A stretch of DNA of 64,000 nt from Pseudomonas sp. 10S4. Its GTDB lineage: Bacteria > Pseudomonadota > Gammaproteobacteria > Pseudomonadales > Pseudomonadaceae. The DNA lies in the NCBI RefSeq assembly GCF_034344865.1, contig NZ_CP133774.1, positions 1,488,001 through 1,552,000 of the forward strand, in the 5' to 3' direction. Below the pieces are notes generated by a model. That model did no database searches, was not told the origin of the DNA, and saw only the letters and a list, made by a program, of their open reading frames with translations. The translations under genes and the position numbers were made by a program. Below are positions 18,121-28,191 of this stretch, one piece after another (the first letter of the stretch is position 1; each line of letters begins with the position of its first letter).

Positions 18121-18336
18121 CTAAAGACGCTGGCGGTCAGCAGCCTGGGCACAAATAACCCGCCGCCGATCATCATCAGCCGAGCGCCACTCACGGATGT
18201 CTTCAACATGGCGAAAACACCCCAGGCAAACCTTCTGCTCATCCAACCGACACACCCCGCTGCACGGCGAAGGCACCGCCGCGCTGACATTACTGTAAAG
18301 CGGCTTGGGCGGACGAACAGATGCAGGCTGAGTCAC
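18121..18336 (-). CDS. DUF1289 domain protein
   Basis: The core SPCSGVCRLDEQKVCLGCFRHVEDIREW is diagnostic of DUF1289, a short cysteine-rich (CxxxC...CxxC) family of unknown function, presumably metal-binding. I choose a GTG at 18336, just after the cyaY stop, giving 71 residues; an upstream frame to 18456 only reads through cyaY. The gene would be translated with cyaY in one operon. The last residues, DRQRL, abut the repeat module on the left, so the true C-terminus might have been altered by it. Confidence 0.8.
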   Translation of the reverse strand: MTQPASVRPPKPLYSNVSAAVPSPCSGVCRLDEQKVCLGCFRHVEDIREWRSADDDRRRVICAQAADRQRL

Positions 18337-18340
18337 AGTT

Positions 18341-18673
18341 TCACAGACCTTCGAAATCGAATTCTGCGCCAGCTTGCTGCTTGACGATGCGCTCAAGCAT
18401 CTCACCCAACTGCTCTTCGCTCTTGTCACACATCCAGCGCTCGCTCTCTTCGTCATAGTCGAAGTGGAACCCGCCGGACACCGCCGCCAGCCACAGCTGA
18501 CGCAACGGCTCCTGACGGCTGAAGATCAACTGGCTGCCGTTTTCGAACTTGACGGTAAGAACACCGGCCGAGCTCTCCAGATCAATATCCAGGTCACTCT
18601 CGTCGAAAATATCCTCCAGCATCTGCTGGGTGGTATCGACCAGGTCGTGGAAACGGGCTTCGGTCAAACTCAT
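18341..18673 (-). CDS. cyaY: CyaY (bacterial frataxin)
   Basis: A 110-residue frataxin homologue that binds iron and regulates iron-sulfur cluster assembly with IscS. The N-terminal acidic helix (MSLTEARFHDLVDTTQQMLEDIFDESDLDIDLE) and the beta-sheet core (GVLTVKFENGSQLIFSRQEP, LWLAAVSGGFHFDY) are characteristic. It is divergent from the lptM-lysA operon, with a REP pair between, and precedes the DUF1289 gene. This cyaY/lysA divergence is conserved in gammaproteobacteria. Confidence 0.95.
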   Translation of the reverse strand: MSLTEARFHDLVDTTQQMLEDIFDESDLDIDLESSAGVLTVKFENGSQLIFSRQEPLRQLWLAAVSGGFHFDYDEESERWMCDKSEEQLGEMLERIVKQQAGAEFDFEGL

Positions 18674-18774
18674 TGCAGGAACCTCAAAAAGTGTCTGATC
18701 ACGCTCAAGCGCCGCAAGATACGGGCGAGCCCCGGTGATTGCAAAGGATAACGACCAAGGGCGATCACGAAACC

Positions 18775-18864
18775 TGTGGGAGCGAGCTTGCTCGCGAAGA
18801 GGCCATCATATTCAACATCAATGGTGCCTGACACTACGCCATCGCGAGCAAGCTCGCTCCCACA
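18775..18864. repeat. Paired REP elements (REPIN)
   Basis: TGTGGGAGCGAGCTTGCTCGCGAA (from 18775) is mirrored by TCGCGAGCAAGCTCGCTCCCACA (to 18864). It lies in the divergent cyaY/lptM gap, which must also hold the promoters of both genes. Confidence 0.88.
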
Positions 18865-18987
18865 TGGGCTGCGCTTGGCCGACCTGCATCGGCACAAGCC
18901 CCGCCGGACGGGAGCCGCGTTACATAGGCAAGCTGCCGGGTGGCCGGTATACTCCGGCGCAATTAACGCATTTTCAAGGATTTCGCC

Positions 18988-19164
18988 ATGAAGCGCCTGA
19001 TCTCTTCCCTTGCCGCGCTCGTTGCGGTTGCCTGCTTAGTGTCGGCCTGTGGTCAAAAAGGCCCGTTGTATCTGCCCGATGACAACCAGGACCCAGCCGA
19101 GCAGGCCAAGTCGTCGCAACAGACCCCTGCATCCAAAGCACACAAGCACGACGTCTACCAATAA
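18988..19164 (+). CDS. lptM: LptM (YifL/LppL) small lipoprotein
   Basis: A 58-residue lipoprotein. Signal peptide MKRLISSLAALVAVACLVSAC ends in the lipobox LVSAC (lipidated Cys21), followed by the family signature GQKGPLYLP. LptM binds the LptD/LptE outer-membrane LPS translocon in E. coli and assists LptD disulfide maturation; in PAO1 the position corresponds to lppL. AAGGA ten bases before the ATG is the ribosome-binding site. It is the first gene of the operon, nine bases before lysA. Confidence 0.93.
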   Translation: MKRLISSLAALVAVACLVSACGQKGPLYLPDDNQDPAEQAKSSQQTPASKAHKHDVYQ

Positions 19165-19173
19165 GGGAACGCC

Positions 19174-20421
19174 ATGGACGCTTTTAACTACCGTGACGGT
19201 GAGCTGTTCGCGGAAGGCGTGGCCCTGTCCGCCATCGCCGAACGCTTTGGCACACCGACCTACGTCTACTCCCGCGCCCACATCGAAGCCCAGTATCTGG
19301 CGTATGCCGATGCGCTGGCCGGCGTGCCGCACCTGGTGTGCTTTGCAGTCAAGGCCAACTCCAACCTGGGTGTACTGAATGTCCTGGCCCGTCTCGGCGC
19401 CGGTTTTGACATCGTCTCCCGTGGCGAACTGGAACGCGTACTGGCCGCTGGCGGCAGCGCCGACAAGATCGTGTTCTCCGGTGTCGGCAAGACCCGTGAA
19501 GACATGCGTCGCGCCCTGGAAGTCGGCGTGCATTGCTTCAACGTCGAGTCCACCGATGAGCTGGAACGCCTGCAAGTGGTTGCCGCCGAGCTGGGCGTTC
19601 GTGCTCCGATCTCGCTGCGCGTGAACCCGGACGTCGATGCCGGCACCCACCCGTACATTTCCACCGGTCTTAAAGAGAACAAGTTCGGCATCGCCATTGC
19701 CGATGCCGAAGACGTGTACATCCGTGCCGCACAACTGCCTAACCTGGAAGTGCTCGGCGTCGATTGCCACATCGGCTCGCAACTGACCAGCCTGCCACCG
19801 TTCCTCGACGCGCTCGATCGCCTGCTGGGCTTGATCGATCGTCTGGGCGAATGCGGCATTTACCTGCGTCATATCGACCTCGGCGGCGGCGTCGGCGTGC
19901 GTTATCGCGATGAAGAGCCGCCGCTGGTGGCCGACTACATCAAAGCCGTGCGCGAGCGCTGCGAAGGTCGCGAGCTGGCCCTGGTGTTCGAGCCGGGCCG
20001 CTACATCGTTGCCAACGCCGGCGTGCTGCTGACCCAGGTCGAGTACCTCAAGCACACCGAACACAAAGACTTCGCCATCGTCGATGCGGCCATGAACGAC
20101 CTGATCCGCCCGGCGCTGTACCAGGCCTGGATGGACGTCACCGCCGTGCGCCCGCGCGACACCGCGGCTCGTGCCTATGACATCGTCGGCCCAATCTGCG
20201 AAACCGGCGATTTCCTGGCCAAGGATCGTCAGTTGGCCCTGGAAGAAGGCGACCTGTTGGCCGTGCATTCGGCCGGTGCCTACGGGTTTGTCATGAGCTC
20301 CAACTACAACACCCGCGGGCGTACCGCCGAAGTGTTGGTGGACGGTGATCAGGCATTTGAAGTGCGTCGCCGTGAGACGGTAGCCGAGTTGTTTGCTGGC
20401 GAAAGCCTGCTGCCGGAGTAA
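19174..20421 (+). CDS. lysA: Diaminopimelate decarboxylase
   Basis: A 415-residue PLP enzyme that decarboxylates meso-diaminopimelate to lysine. Landmarks are the PLP lysine in CFAVKANSN, the barrel motif [17 protein letters not shown], and FEPGRYIV with the C-terminal [11 protein letters not shown], whose cysteine contributes to the neighbouring active site in the dimer. It lies between lptM and dapF, so two lysine-pathway enzymes are adjacent and probably co-transcribed. Confidence 0.97.
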   Translation: MDAFNYRDGELFAEGVALSAIAERFGTPTYVYSRAHIEAQYLAYADALAGVPHLVCFAVKANSNLGVLNVLARLGAGFDIVSRGELERVLAAGGSADKIVFSGVGKTREDMRRALEVGVHCFNVESTDELERLQVVAAELGVRAPISLRVNPDVDAGTHPYISTGLKENKFGIAIADAEDVYIRAAQLPNLEVLGVDCHIGSQLTSLPPFLDALDRLLGLIDRLGECGIYLRHIDLGGGVGVRYRDEEPPLVADYIKAVRERCEGRELALVFEPGRYIVANAGVLLTQVEYLKHTEHKDFAIVDAAMNDLIRPALYQAWMDVTAVRPRDTAARAYDIVGPICETGDFLAKDRQLALEEGDLLAVHSAGAYGFVMSSNYNTRGRTAEVLVDGDQAFEVRRRETVAELFAGESLLPE

Positions 20422-20425
20422 AACC

Positions 20426-21256
20426 ATGCTGCTGCGTTTTACCAAGATGCACGGCCTGGGCAATGACTTCATGGTCCTCGACCTGGTCAGCCAGCACGCG
20501 CACATCCTGCCAAAGCACGCCAAGCAATGGGGCGATCGGCACACCGGCATCGGTTTCGACCAGTTGCTGATCGTCGAAGCGCCGAGCAACCCGGACGTGG
20601 ACTTCCGTTATCGGATCTTCAACTCCGACGGTTCCGAAGTGGAGCAGTGCGGCAACGGTGCTCGCTGCTTCGCCCGCTTCGTGCTCGACAAGCGCCTGAC
20701 CGCCAAACGGCAGATTCGTGTCGAGACTAAAAGCGGCATCATCGAACTGGATATCCGCAGCGACGGCCAGATCAGCGTCGACATGGGCGCACCGCGCCTG
20801 GTACCGGCCGACATCCCGTTTGAAGCCGAGGGTCAGGCTTTGAGCTATCAGCTCGAAGTCGACGGCACCACGGTCGAACTGGCGGCGGTGTCCATGGGCA
20901 ATCCCCATGCGGTGCTGCGGGTCAACGACATCAACAATGCACCGGTGCATGAACTGGGACCGAAAATCGAAAACCATCCGCGCTTTCCGTCGCGGGTCAA
21001 TGTAGGTTTTCTCCAGGTCATCGACCGGAACCGTGCGCAGCTGCGTGTCTGGGAACGCGGGACCGGGGAAACCCAGGCTTGCGGCACCGGCGCCTGCGCT
21101 GCTGCAGTGGCCGCGATCAGCCAGGGGTGGATGGATTCGCCGCTATTGATCGACCTGCCCGGCGGGCGCCTGTCCATTGAATGGGCAGGCCCTGGCCAAC
21201 CGGTCATGATGACCGGCCCGGCAGTACGCGTATATGAAGGACAAGTGCGTCTTTGA
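20426..21256 (+). CDS. dapF: Diaminopimelate epimerase
   Basis: A 276-residue cofactor-independent racemase that converts LL- to meso-diaminopimelate. The start is the ATG four bases after the lysA stop ([19 protein letters not shown]). Both catalytic cysteines are present, in QCGNGARC and [12 protein letters not shown]. The lysA-dapF spacing indicates translational coupling. All expected family motifs are intact. Confidence 0.97.
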   Translation: MLLRFTKMHGLGNDFMVLDLVSQHAHILPKHAKQWGDRHTGIGFDQLLIVEAPSNPDVDFRYRIFNSDGSEVEQCGNGARCFARFVLDKRLTAKRQIRVETKSGIIELDIRSDGQISVDMGAPRLVPADIPFEAEGQALSYQLEVDGTTVELAAVSMGNPHAVLRVNDINNAPVHELGPKIENHPRFPSRVNVGFLQVIDRNRAQLRVWERGTGETQACGTGACAAAVAAISQGWMDSPLLIDLPGGRLSIEWAGPGQPVMMTGPAVRVYEGQVRL

Positions 21257-21269
21257 GAGAGCCAAATCC

Positions 21270-21995
21270 ATGAAAGATAAGCCTCAGGTTCCCGCCCTAC
21301 AGCCCGACGAATCCCCTTCCGAAAGCCTTGAGGCGGCGGCGATTGCCGCGTACCTGGAGGCTCATCCGGATTTCTTCATCGAGCACGAAGAACTGCTTCC
21401 GGCCCTGCGTATTCCCCACCAGCGCGGCGATACCATCTCGCTGGTGGAACGCCAGATGACCATCCTGCGCGACCGCAACATTGAGCTGCGCCACCGCCTC
21501 TCGCACCTGATGGACGTGGCCCGCGACAACGACCGCCTCTTCGAAAAAACCCGCCGCCTGATTCTCGCGCTGATGGATGCCACCAGCCTCGAAGACGTGG
21601 TGATCGGCGTCGAAGACAGCCTGCGCCAGGACTTCCAGGTGCCCTTCGTCAGCCTGATCCTGCTGGGCGACAACCCGATGCCGGTCGGTCGATGGGCCAC
21701 CCACGCCGAAGCGCAAGTGGCCATCGGCGGCCTGCTCTCGGAAGACAAAAGCGTCAGCGGCAGCCTGCGCGAGCACGAACTGGACTTCCTATTTGGCGAA
21801 GAACAACGCAAGCAGATTGGCTCCACCGCCGTCGTCGCCATCAGCTATCAAGGTATTCACGGCGTCCTGGCCATCGCCAGCCGTGATCCGCAGCACTACA
21901 AGAGCTCGGTCGGCACGCTGTTCCTGAGCTACATCGCCGAAGTCATGGGCCGCGTGCTGCCACGGGTCAACAACTCCCTACGCTCGGTACGCTGA
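21270..21995 (+). CDS. DUF484 family protein
   Basis: A 241-residue protein; the ATG at 21270 is used because the upstream in-frame start overlaps dapF. DUF484 proteins have a helical N-terminus ([21 protein letters not shown], then [20 protein letters not shown]) and a GAF-like domain (about 90-235). The gene lies between dapF and xerC in most gammaproteobacteria. Function is unknown; the GAF fold suggests ligand or protein binding. Confidence 0.93.
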   Translation: MKDKPQVPALQPDESPSESLEAAAIAAYLEAHPDFFIEHEELLPALRIPHQRGDTISLVERQMTILRDRNIELRHRLSHLMDVARDNDRLFEKTRRLILALMDATSLEDVVIGVEDSLRQDFQVPFVSLILLGDNPMPVGRWATHAEAQVAIGGLLSEDKSVSGSLREHELDFLFGEEQRKQIGSTAVVAISYQGIHGVLAIASRDPQHYKSSVGTLFLSYIAEVMGRVLPRVNNSLRSVR

Positions 21996-21997
21996 TC

Positions 21998-22897
21998 GTG
22001 GAACGACAACTGGACGCTTACTGCGAACACCTGCGCAGTGAGCGTCAGGTGTCGCCTCACACGCTATATGCCTACCGCCGCGACCTCGACAAAGTGCTGG
22101 GCTGGTGCGTCAAACAGAATATCGGTAGCTGGGCCGCGCTGGATATTCAGCGATTGCGCAGCCTGATTGCTCGCCTGCATTCCCAGGGTCAATCCTCCCG
22201 CAGCCTGGCACGACTGCTGTCGGCGGTGCGCGGGCTCTATCACTACCTGAATCGCGAAGGCCTGTGCGATCACGACCCGGCCAATGGCCTGGCGCCGCCC
22301 AAGGGTGAACGTCGCTTGCCGAAAACTCTCGACACTGACCGTGCGCTGCAACTGCTGGAAGGCGCGGTCGAGGATGATTTTCTGGCACGTCGGGATCAAG
22401 CGATTCTGGAGCTGTTCTATTCCTCTGGCCTGCGGCTGTCGGAGCTGACCGGGCTTAACCTCGATCAGTTGGATCTGGCCGACGGCATGGTTCAGGTGCT
22501 CGGCAAGGGCAGCAAGACTCGGCTGCTGCCGGTCGGCAAAAAGGCTCGCGAAGCGCTGGAGCTTTGGCTGCCGTTGCGCGCCATGACCAATCCGGCCGAC
22601 GACGCAGTATTTGTCAGCCAGCAAGGCCGGCGCCTCGGCCCACGGGCGATTCAGGTGCGGGTCAAGGCTGCAGGCGAGCGTGAGCTGGGACAAAACCTGC
22701 ACCCCCACATGCTGCGTCACTCCTTCGCCAGCCACTTGCTTGAATCCTCTCAGGATCTGCGCGCCGTGCAAGAATTGCTCGGCCACTCGGACATCAAGAC
22801 CACCCAGATTTACACCCACCTGGACTTCCAGCACCTGGCAACGGTCTACGACAGTGCCCATCCGCGGGCCAAACGCATTAAAGGCGATGAGTCATGA
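21998..22897 (+). CDS. xerC: Tyrosine recombinase XerC
   Basis: A 299-residue site-specific recombinase that, with XerD, resolves chromosome dimers at dif. It begins with GTG two bases after the DUF484 stop. The N-terminal SAM-like core-binding domain (1-90) and catalytic domain are complete: [12 protein letters not shown] (Arg), [10 protein letters not shown] (Lys), [13 protein letters not shown] (His-x-x-Arg) and [15 protein letters not shown] (nucleophile Tyr). PAO1 calls this gene sss; it is involved in phase variation and root colonisation in fluorescent pseudomonads. Confidence 0.96.
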   Translation: MERQLDAYCEHLRSERQVSPHTLYAYRRDLDKVLGWCVKQNIGSWAALDIQRLRSLIARLHSQGQSSRSLARLLSAVRGLYHYLNREGLCDHDPANGLAPPKGERRLPKTLDTDRALQLLEGAVEDDFLARRDQAILELFYSSGLRLSELTGLNLDQLDLADGMVQVLGKGSKTRLLPVGKKAREALELWLPLRAMTNPADDAVFVSQQGRRLGPRAIQVRVKAAGERELGQNLHPHMLRHSFASHLLESSQDLRAVQELLGHSDIKTTQIYTHLDFQHLATVYDSAHPRAKRIKGDES

Positions 22898-23601
22898 GAA
22901 TCCAACTGATCACCTTCGACCTCGACGACACCCTGTGGGACACCGCCCCGGTGATCGTCAGTGCCGAAGCTACCTTGCGTGAATGGCTGACCGAACATGC
23001 GCCGAAGCTGGGCGCTGTGCCGGTGGAGCATTTGTGGGCCATTCGTGAACGGGTACTGATCAACGATCCGAGCCTCAAACATCGCATCAGCGCCCTGCGT
23101 CGGCATGTGTTGTTTCATGCGCTGGAAGAGGCCGGTTACGACCATGGCCAGGCTTCAGACCTGGCGGATCAGAGTTTCGAAGTGTTTCTGCATGCACGGC
23201 ACCAGATCCAGGTGTTCCCCGAGGTCGAGCCGACCCTGGAAATCCTGGCCAACCATTACGCCCTCGGCGTGGTCACCAATGGCAACGCTGATGTAAGCCG
23301 GTTGGGGCTCGCGGATTACTTCAAGTTTGCGTTGTGCGCCGAAGACATCGGCATCGCCAAACCCGATGCGCGACTGTTTCACGAAGCCTTGCAGCGTGGT
23401 GGTGCGACGGCCGATACGGCGGTGCACATTGGCGATCATCCGGGCGATGACATTGCTGGCGCCCAACAGGCAGGGTTGCGTGCGATCTGGTTCAACCCGA
23501 CAGGCAAAGCCTGGGAAGCGGATCGCCTGCCGGATGCGGAGATTCGCAGCCTGACCGATTTGCCGGCGGTCTTGGCACGGTGGAACGCAGCCTCGGCCTG
23601 A
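22894..23601 (+). CDS. HAD-superfamily hydrolase
   Basis: A 235-residue phosphatase-like protein. HAD motif I is [12 protein letters not shown], motif [10 protein letters not shown], and the late motifs KPDARLF and [17 protein letters not shown]. The cap is of the small helical C1 type. Similar YigB-like proteins dephosphorylate FMN or sugar phosphates; the substrate is not evident. It overlaps xerC by 4 bases and is the last gene of the lptM operon before the terminator. Confidence 0.93.
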   Translation: MRIQLITFDLDDTLWDTAPVIVSAEATLREWLTEHAPKLGAVPVEHLWAIRERVLINDPSLKHRISALRRHVLFHALEEAGYDHGQASDLADQSFEVFLHARHQIQVFPEVEPTLEILANHYALGVVTNGNADVSRLGLADYFKFALCAEDIGIAKPDARLFHEALQRGGATADTAVHIGDHPGDDIAGAQQAGLRAIWFNPTGKAWEADRLPDAEIRSLTDLPAVLARWNAASA

Positions 23602-23608
23602 CACAAAC

Positions 23609-23640
23609 CCCGTGGGAGCAAAGCTTGCCCGCGAAGCTTT
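23609..23640. repeat. Single degenerate REP
   Basis: CCGTGGGAGCAAAGCTTGCCCGCGAAGC is a REP core with one inserted base and no partner nearby. It follows the HAD hydrolase stop. Confidence 0.6.
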
Positions 23641-23663
23641 TCGACCCTTTGTCCTCACCCATG

Positions 23664-23692
23664 AAAAAGCCCGCAGCGACGGCGGGCTTTTT
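23664..23692. terminator. Terminator between HAD hydrolase and sutA
   Basis: AAAAAGCCCGC and GCGGGCTTTTT form a perfect stem with a 7-base loop. It lies between convergent genes and can serve both. Confidence 0.85.
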
Positions 23693-23713
23693 CGGCAAGC
23701 AAGTAGCAGGCGC

Positions 23714-24037
23714 TTAGATAGGCCGGCTGCCGTACTTGTTGTCAGGCTTCTTGGGCGGATCGGCGACCACATTGGCCTCCACTTCCTGCACCTTGCCACC
23801 TTTGGCAAGGAACTCTTCCATGGCCTTGGCCAGGGCATCGCGCTCCTTGTTTTTGGCTTCGACGCTCGGCAGCTCATCGACTGACACAGCAGCCTTGGCC
23901 TTGCCTTTAGCGGTCGGAGCCGGCGCATCACCGCCGTCGTCGTCAGCAACGTCTTCCGCCGCTGCTTCCAAACCTTCTTCGGCCTCGTCTTCGTCACCTA
24001 CTTCGAGGTCGTCGTTTTCCAGATCATCGTCGCTCAT
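23714..24037 (-). CDS. sutA: SutA-like transcriptional regulator
   Basis: A 107-residue, very acidic and low-complexity protein: MSDDDLENDDLEVGDEDEAEEG at the N-terminus, an alanine/lysine stretch, a short helix (VEAKNKERDALAKAMEEFL) and a disordered tail NKYGSRPI. This composition matches SutA, which binds RNA polymerase holoenzyme in P. aeruginosa and boosts ribosomal and maintenance genes in slow growth. The match is to overall pattern and length (105 in PAO1). Confidence 0.85.
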   Translation of the reverse strand: MSDDDLENDDLEVGDEDEAEEGLEAAAEDVADDDGGDAPAPTAKGKAKAAVSVDELPSVEAKNKERDALAKAMEEFLAKGGKVQEVEANVVADPPKKPDNKYGSRPI

Positions 24038-24139
24038 GTTCTACCTCATGACTTGCGAAAAGCAGATTAGTTATAGCCCAGCTTCGCCATCTGTCGAAGG
24101 CGGCCGGGGAAAATTCTACAACCGCTGGCTACCAGCGGT

Positions 24140-24565
24140 TTATGCCCCTTCACCGTGCACGGTGGCGAGGACTTTACGGGCACCGCCAAAATCACGGTGC
24201 TCGCCCAGATAAACGCCTTGCCAGGTCCCCAACGCCAGTCGGCCTGCCGAAATCGGCAAACTGAGCTGACAGCCAAGCACGCTGGCCTTGAAGTGCGCCG
24301 GGAGGTCGTCCAGGCCTTCGTCGTTATGCTCATAGCCGTCTGTGCCTTGTGGGATCAGACGATTGAAAAATCGTTCGAAGTCGCGACGTACCGCCGGATC
24401 GGCGTTCTCGTTGATGGTCAACGACGCCGAGGTATGCTGCAGCCACAAATGCAACAGACCGACCCGGCACGCCTTGAGTTCAGGCAGGCCGGCGAGTAAC
24501 TCGTCCGTTACCAGATGAAAGCCCCGGGGCCTTGCCCGCAGGGTAATCAGAGTCTGTTGCCACAT
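24140..24565 (-). CDS. YjbQ family protein (secondary thiamine-phosphate synthase type)
   Basis: I use the ATG at 24565 (MWQQTLITLRARPRGFHLV), giving 141 residues, normal for the family. Landmarks are LLHLWLQHTSASLTINENADP, YEHNDEGLDDLPAHFKASVLG and GTWQGVYLGEHRD. YjbQ proteins form trimers with a metal-like site of conserved His residues (HTS, HRD). Some members complement thiamine-phosphate synthase weakly, so the name reflects a side activity. It is monocistronic. Confidence 0.92.
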   Translation of the reverse strand: MWQQTLITLRARPRGFHLVTDELLAGLPELKACRVGLLHLWLQHTSASLTINENADPAVRRDFERFFNRLIPQGTDGYEHNDEGLDDLPAHFKASVLGCQLSLPISAGRLALGTWQGVYLGEHRDFGGARKVLATVHGEGA

Positions 24566-24736
24566 ACAGTTCTCCGCACGTTCGGGGCGCATTCTAGCGC
24601 GCTCTGGGAAAAAACAAAGGCCCTAATATTCCTGCAATGCTGTAAGTCTTTCGCCCCAGAAAAACGCCCGGCGTAAACACGACTTAAGCCGTAGGAAAAA
24701 ACCTTTCAGCTACGTCTTTAATGACAAATCCTGGAC

Positions 24737-24769
24737 AAAAAAATGCCCGGCAAGCCGGGCAAGTTTTTT
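24737..24769 (-). terminator. Terminator after amtB
   Basis: On the minus strand the amtB stop is followed by AAAAAACTT, the stem GCCCGGC/GCCGGGC with an AA or TT loop, then ATTTTTTT. This is a classical rho-independent terminator. Confidence 0.85.
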
Positions 24770-24778
24770 GAGCGCGTC

Positions 24779-26116
24779 TTACAAGTTGTAGCCGCGTTCG
24801 TTGTGTTGTGCCAGGTCGAGGCCAACCGATTCTTCTTCATCGGTCACACGCAGACCCATGACGGCGTCCAGGACCTTGAGGATGATGAAGGTGACGATCG
24901 CGGTGTAGATCACCGTGAAGCCCACGCCTTTGGTTTGAATCCAGACTTGTGCGGCGATGTCGGTGACGGTGCCGAAGCCACCCAGGGACGGTGCAGCGAA
25001 CACACCGGTCAGGATCGCGCCGAGGATACCGCCGATACCGTGCACGCCGAAGGCGTCCAGGGAGTCGTCATAGCCAAGTTTGCGTTTCAAGGTAGTGGCG
25101 CAGAAGAAGCACACCACGCCAGCCGCCAGGCCGATGATCAGCGAGCCCATTGGGCCCACGGTGCCGGCAGCCGGAGTAATGGCTACCAGACCGGCAACCA
25201 CACCCGAGGCGATGCCCAGTGCACTTGGTTTGCCGTGGGTGATCCACTCGGCGAACATCCAGCCCAGTGCAGCGGCAGCAGTAGCGATTTGAGTGACCAG
25301 CATCGCCATACCGGCGGTGCCGTTGGCCGCAGCAGCGGAGCCGGCGTTGAAGCCGAACCAGCCGAACCACAACATCGCCGCGCCCATCAGGGTGTAACCG
25401 AGGTTATGCGGTGCCATCGGGGTGGTCGGGAAGCCTTTACGCTTGCCCAGTACCAGGCAGGCAATCAGGCCAGCCACACCGGCGTTGATGTGAACCACGG
25501 TGCCGCCCGCGAAGTCGAGCACGCCCCAGTCGCCCAACAGCGAACCCGGACCGCTCCAGACCATGTGCGCGATTGGCGCGTAAACCAGGGTGAACCAGAC
25601 GCCCATGAAGATCAGCATCGCGGAGAACTTCATCCGCTCAGCGAACGCACCGACGATCAGCGCCGGGGTGATGATCGCAAAGGTCATCTGATAAGTAACA
25701 AATACTGCCTCTGGGAACAGCGCCGTCGGGCCAGTAATGCTGGCAGGCGTGATGCCCGCGAGGAAGGCCTTGGCAAAGCTGCCGACAAAGGAGTTGAGGT
25801 TGACGACGTTGACTTCCATCCCCGTGGTATCGAACGCCATGCTGTAGCCATAAATGAACCACAGGATGGTGATCAGACCGGTAATGGCGAAGCACTGCAT
25901 CATCACGGAAAGAATGTTTTTGGACCGAACCATGCCGCCGTAGAACAGCGCGAGGCCAGGAATGGTCATGAACAGCACAAGGGCAGTCGAGGTCAACATC
26001 CAGGCGGTATCGCCGGAATTGAGGACTGGAGGCGCCACCGGATCTGCCGCCATAGCCAGGCCGGGCATTACGATGGACAACAGGGCTCCTAGCCCTGCGA
26101 ATTTACGCAGAGTCAT
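24779..26116 (-). CDS. amtB: Ammonium transporter AmtB
   Basis: A 445-residue inner-membrane ammonium channel. A cleavable signal peptide (MTLRKFAGLGALLSIVMPGLAMA) precedes 11 predicted membrane helices. Conserved segments include LFYGGMVRSKNILSVMMQ, DFAGGTVVHINAGVAGL (pore His), and DDSLDAFGVHGIGG (second pore His). The C-terminal tail would bind the PII protein GlnK, whose gene is 35 bases upstream in the same operon. The glnK-amtB pair is normally switched on under nitrogen limitation. Confidence 0.97.
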   Translation of the reverse strand: MTLRKFAGLGALLSIVMPGLAMAADPVAPPVLNSGDTAWMLTSTALVLFMTIPGLALFYGGMVRSKNILSVMMQCFAITGLITILWFIYGYSMAFDTTGMEVNVVNLNSFVGSFAKAFLAGITPASITGPTALFPEAVFVTYQMTFAIITPALIVGAFAERMKFSAMLIFMGVWFTLVYAPIAHMVWSGPGSLLGDWGVLDFAGGTVVHINAGVAGLIACLVLGKRKGFPTTPMAPHNLGYTLMGAAMLWFGWFGFNAGSAAAANGTAGMAMLVTQIATAAAALGWMFAEWITHGKPSALGIASGVVAGLVAITPAAGTVGPMGSLIIGLAAGVVCFFCATTLKRKLGYDDSLDAFGVHGIGGILGAILTGVFAAPSLGGFGTVTDIAAQVWIQTKGVGFTVIYTAIVTFIILKVLDAVMGLRVTDEEESVGLDLAQHNERGYNL

Positions 26117-26151
26117 ATTGTTTTCTCCTGGGGCGTTGGGGTTGTGGCGGC

Positions 26152-26905
<754 letters not shown>

Positions 26906-27166
26906 ATGCTCGCGCCCAAAGACTTCCTCGACGCCCTGAGCGGCACCGCCTCCCGCCTCTTCAGCGGCGAAACCCCGCTGCCGAAAAGCGAAATCGAAAG
27001 CCAGTTCAAGGCTTTGTTGCAAAGCGGCTTCAGCAAGCTGGATCTGGTGAGCCGGGAAGAGTTTGATAGCCAGATGGTTGTACTTGCACGCACTCGGGCA
27101 CGGCTGGAAAGCCTTGAGGCGAAGGTCGCGGAGATGGAAGCGAAGCTCAATCCACCTGCCGAGTAA
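26906..27166 (+). CDS. ubiK: Ubiquinone biosynthesis accessory factor UbiK
   Basis: An 86-residue protein (MLAPKDFLDALSGTASRLF) of the BMFP/UbiK family. It has an amphipathic N-terminal helix and a C-terminal coiled coil (TRARLESLEAKVAEMEAKL) that drives trimerisation. UbiK helps UbiJ in the aerobic ubiquinone complex and binds membranes. The ubiK-comM neighbourhood is conserved in Pseudomonas; here about 1.95 kb of accessory sequence separates the two genes. Confidence 0.93.
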   Translation: MLAPKDFLDALSGTASRLFSGETPLPKSEIESQFKALLQSGFSKLDLVSREEFDSQMVVLARTRARLESLEAKVAEMEAKLNPPAE

Positions 27167-27187
27167 CCCATCTGACAATGCGTTCCC

Positions 27188-27297
27188 CTGTAGGAGCGAG
27201 GCTTGCCCGCGAATAGCGACACCTCGGTCTCCCAGCCCTCCCACACGGGACGGACCACCCCCGTAGGAGCTGCCGAAGGCTGCGATCTTTTGATCTC
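27188..27297. repeat. Single REP and a second dispersed repeat motif
   Basis: CTGTAGGAGCGAGGCTTGCC (27188) is a single REP. At 27262, GTAGGAGCTGCCGAAGGCTGC continues to GATCTTTTGATC, a motif I recall as highly repeated in fluorescent pseudomonads. Neither has a partner here. Confidence 0.6.
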
Positions 27298-27385
27298 CCG
27301 CCCCGCCACAATCTCGGCAACGTCCTACAAAGATCAGTACCGCCGTCCGATAGCGTCGCAAAGCCCCGACTCCTAAGCTCACCCG

Positions 27386-27609
27386 ATGCTGAATGTTCAG
27401 CACTGGGTTTGGCGACCTGGAAGCTTAAGGCGTACGACGACCATCGACGGCGGGTTCACTTCCGCCACATCGAGTCATGGCGGCTGTGCGTGGGAGACCT
27501 TCGGGTCTGCCGGGTTCCTTTTGCTCCGGTTCGCCAACCCGCGTACAGCTGCCACCCAATCGTTTGGCGACGATTGACGGCAGCCCCTTTAGCAAAAGGA
27601 GTTGTATCA
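27386..27609 (+). promoter_or_regulatory. Long structured leader of the BRO-domain gene
   Basis: The 224 bases before the BRO gene are unusually structured. A perfect palindrome GCTGAATGTTCAGC (27388-27401) is followed by GGGTTTGGCGA (27411), which pairs with TCGCCAACCC (27532). Between them AGACC-TTCG-GGTCT makes a UUCG-capped hairpin, and CCGGGTTCCTTTTGCTCCGG gives another possible stem. TTTGGCGACGATTGACGGC repeats part of the first arm. The tail AGCAAAAGGAGTTGTATCA carries the ribosome-binding site. A 63-codon frame also runs through it. I recall near-identical leaders before other small Pseudomonas genes, unverified. Confidence 0.5.
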
Positions 27610-28137
27610 ATGAATAGTGACGACACGTATCTGACACCACACACCTTCACCCGCCACAAACTTCACCTGCACGCCCTCCTCCTCGAAAACCAACCCTGGT
27701 TCAGCGCCCGCGACCTCGGCCGCCTCCTGCGCCTCTACCTCGACGAACGCGCCGTGCGCAAACTCGACCCCGACCAATACCAAACCCTGATAATGCTCAG
27801 CCACGGCACCGTCGAAAGCACCCTGCTGATCAGCGAATCCGGCGTCTACGCACTACTGATCTACCACTACTGCCCCGAATACCGAAGCCTGCGCGAATGG
27901 CTGACCCACGACGTAGTGCCCGTCCTCAGGGACGCGCAACAACCCACCTCAACCGAACGCCCGATTTTGAGCCTGCTGAACTGGCCAGAGATGTCATTGA
28001 GCTTGCTGCACTGGAATAACCAACCGTGGATTCGGCTGCAGGATGTTCCGCACATGCTACCAGAGGGTGAACGGCCGCAGCGCGCAGGGAATGCGCCGTG
28101 GTGGAAGCGTGCTTCGCGAATGCTCCAAGCATTCTGA
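27610..28137 (+). CDS. BRO-N domain (phage antirepressor-like) protein
   Basis: A 175-residue protein from the ATG at 27610, with AAAAGGAG ten bases upstream; the frame extends further 5' but only through the leader. The N-terminal BRO domain (about 10-100) shows NQPWFSARDLGRLLRLYLDE and STLLISESGVYALLIYHYCPEYRSLREWLTHDVVPVLRD. The C-terminal part repeats the idea weakly (HWNNQPWIRLQDVPHML) and ends in a basic tail. Such domains bind DNA in phage and viral regulators. It is accessory relative to the conserved ubiK-comM pair. Its own terminator follows. Confidence 0.85.
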   Translation: MNSDDTYLTPHTFTRHKLHLHALLLENQPWFSARDLGRLLRLYLDERAVRKLDPDQYQTLIMLSHGTVESTLLISESGVYALLIYHYCPEYRSLREWLTHDVVPVLRDAQQPTSTERPILSLLNWPEMSLSLLHWNNQPWIRLQDVPHMLPEGERPQRAGNAPWWKRASRMLQAF

Positions 28138-28149
28138 ACGACAAAGAAA

Positions 28150-28174
28150 AACCCCACGTTTATAACGTGGGGTT
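28150..28174. terminator. Terminator between BRO gene and higA
   Basis: An 11-bp perfect stem AACCCCACGTT/AACGTGGGGTT with a TAT loop. It lies between convergent genes. Confidence 0.8.
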
Positions 28175-28191
28175 AGTTCAGAAGCAGAGGA

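Noticed and set aside
24743..26092. 449-codon frame antisense to amtB
   Set aside because: A shadow of amtB; no motif or start signal.
27409..27609. 67-codon extension of the BRO protein
   Set aside because: The extension is the structured leader; the ATG at 27610 has a ribosome-binding site and the BRO homology starts after it.
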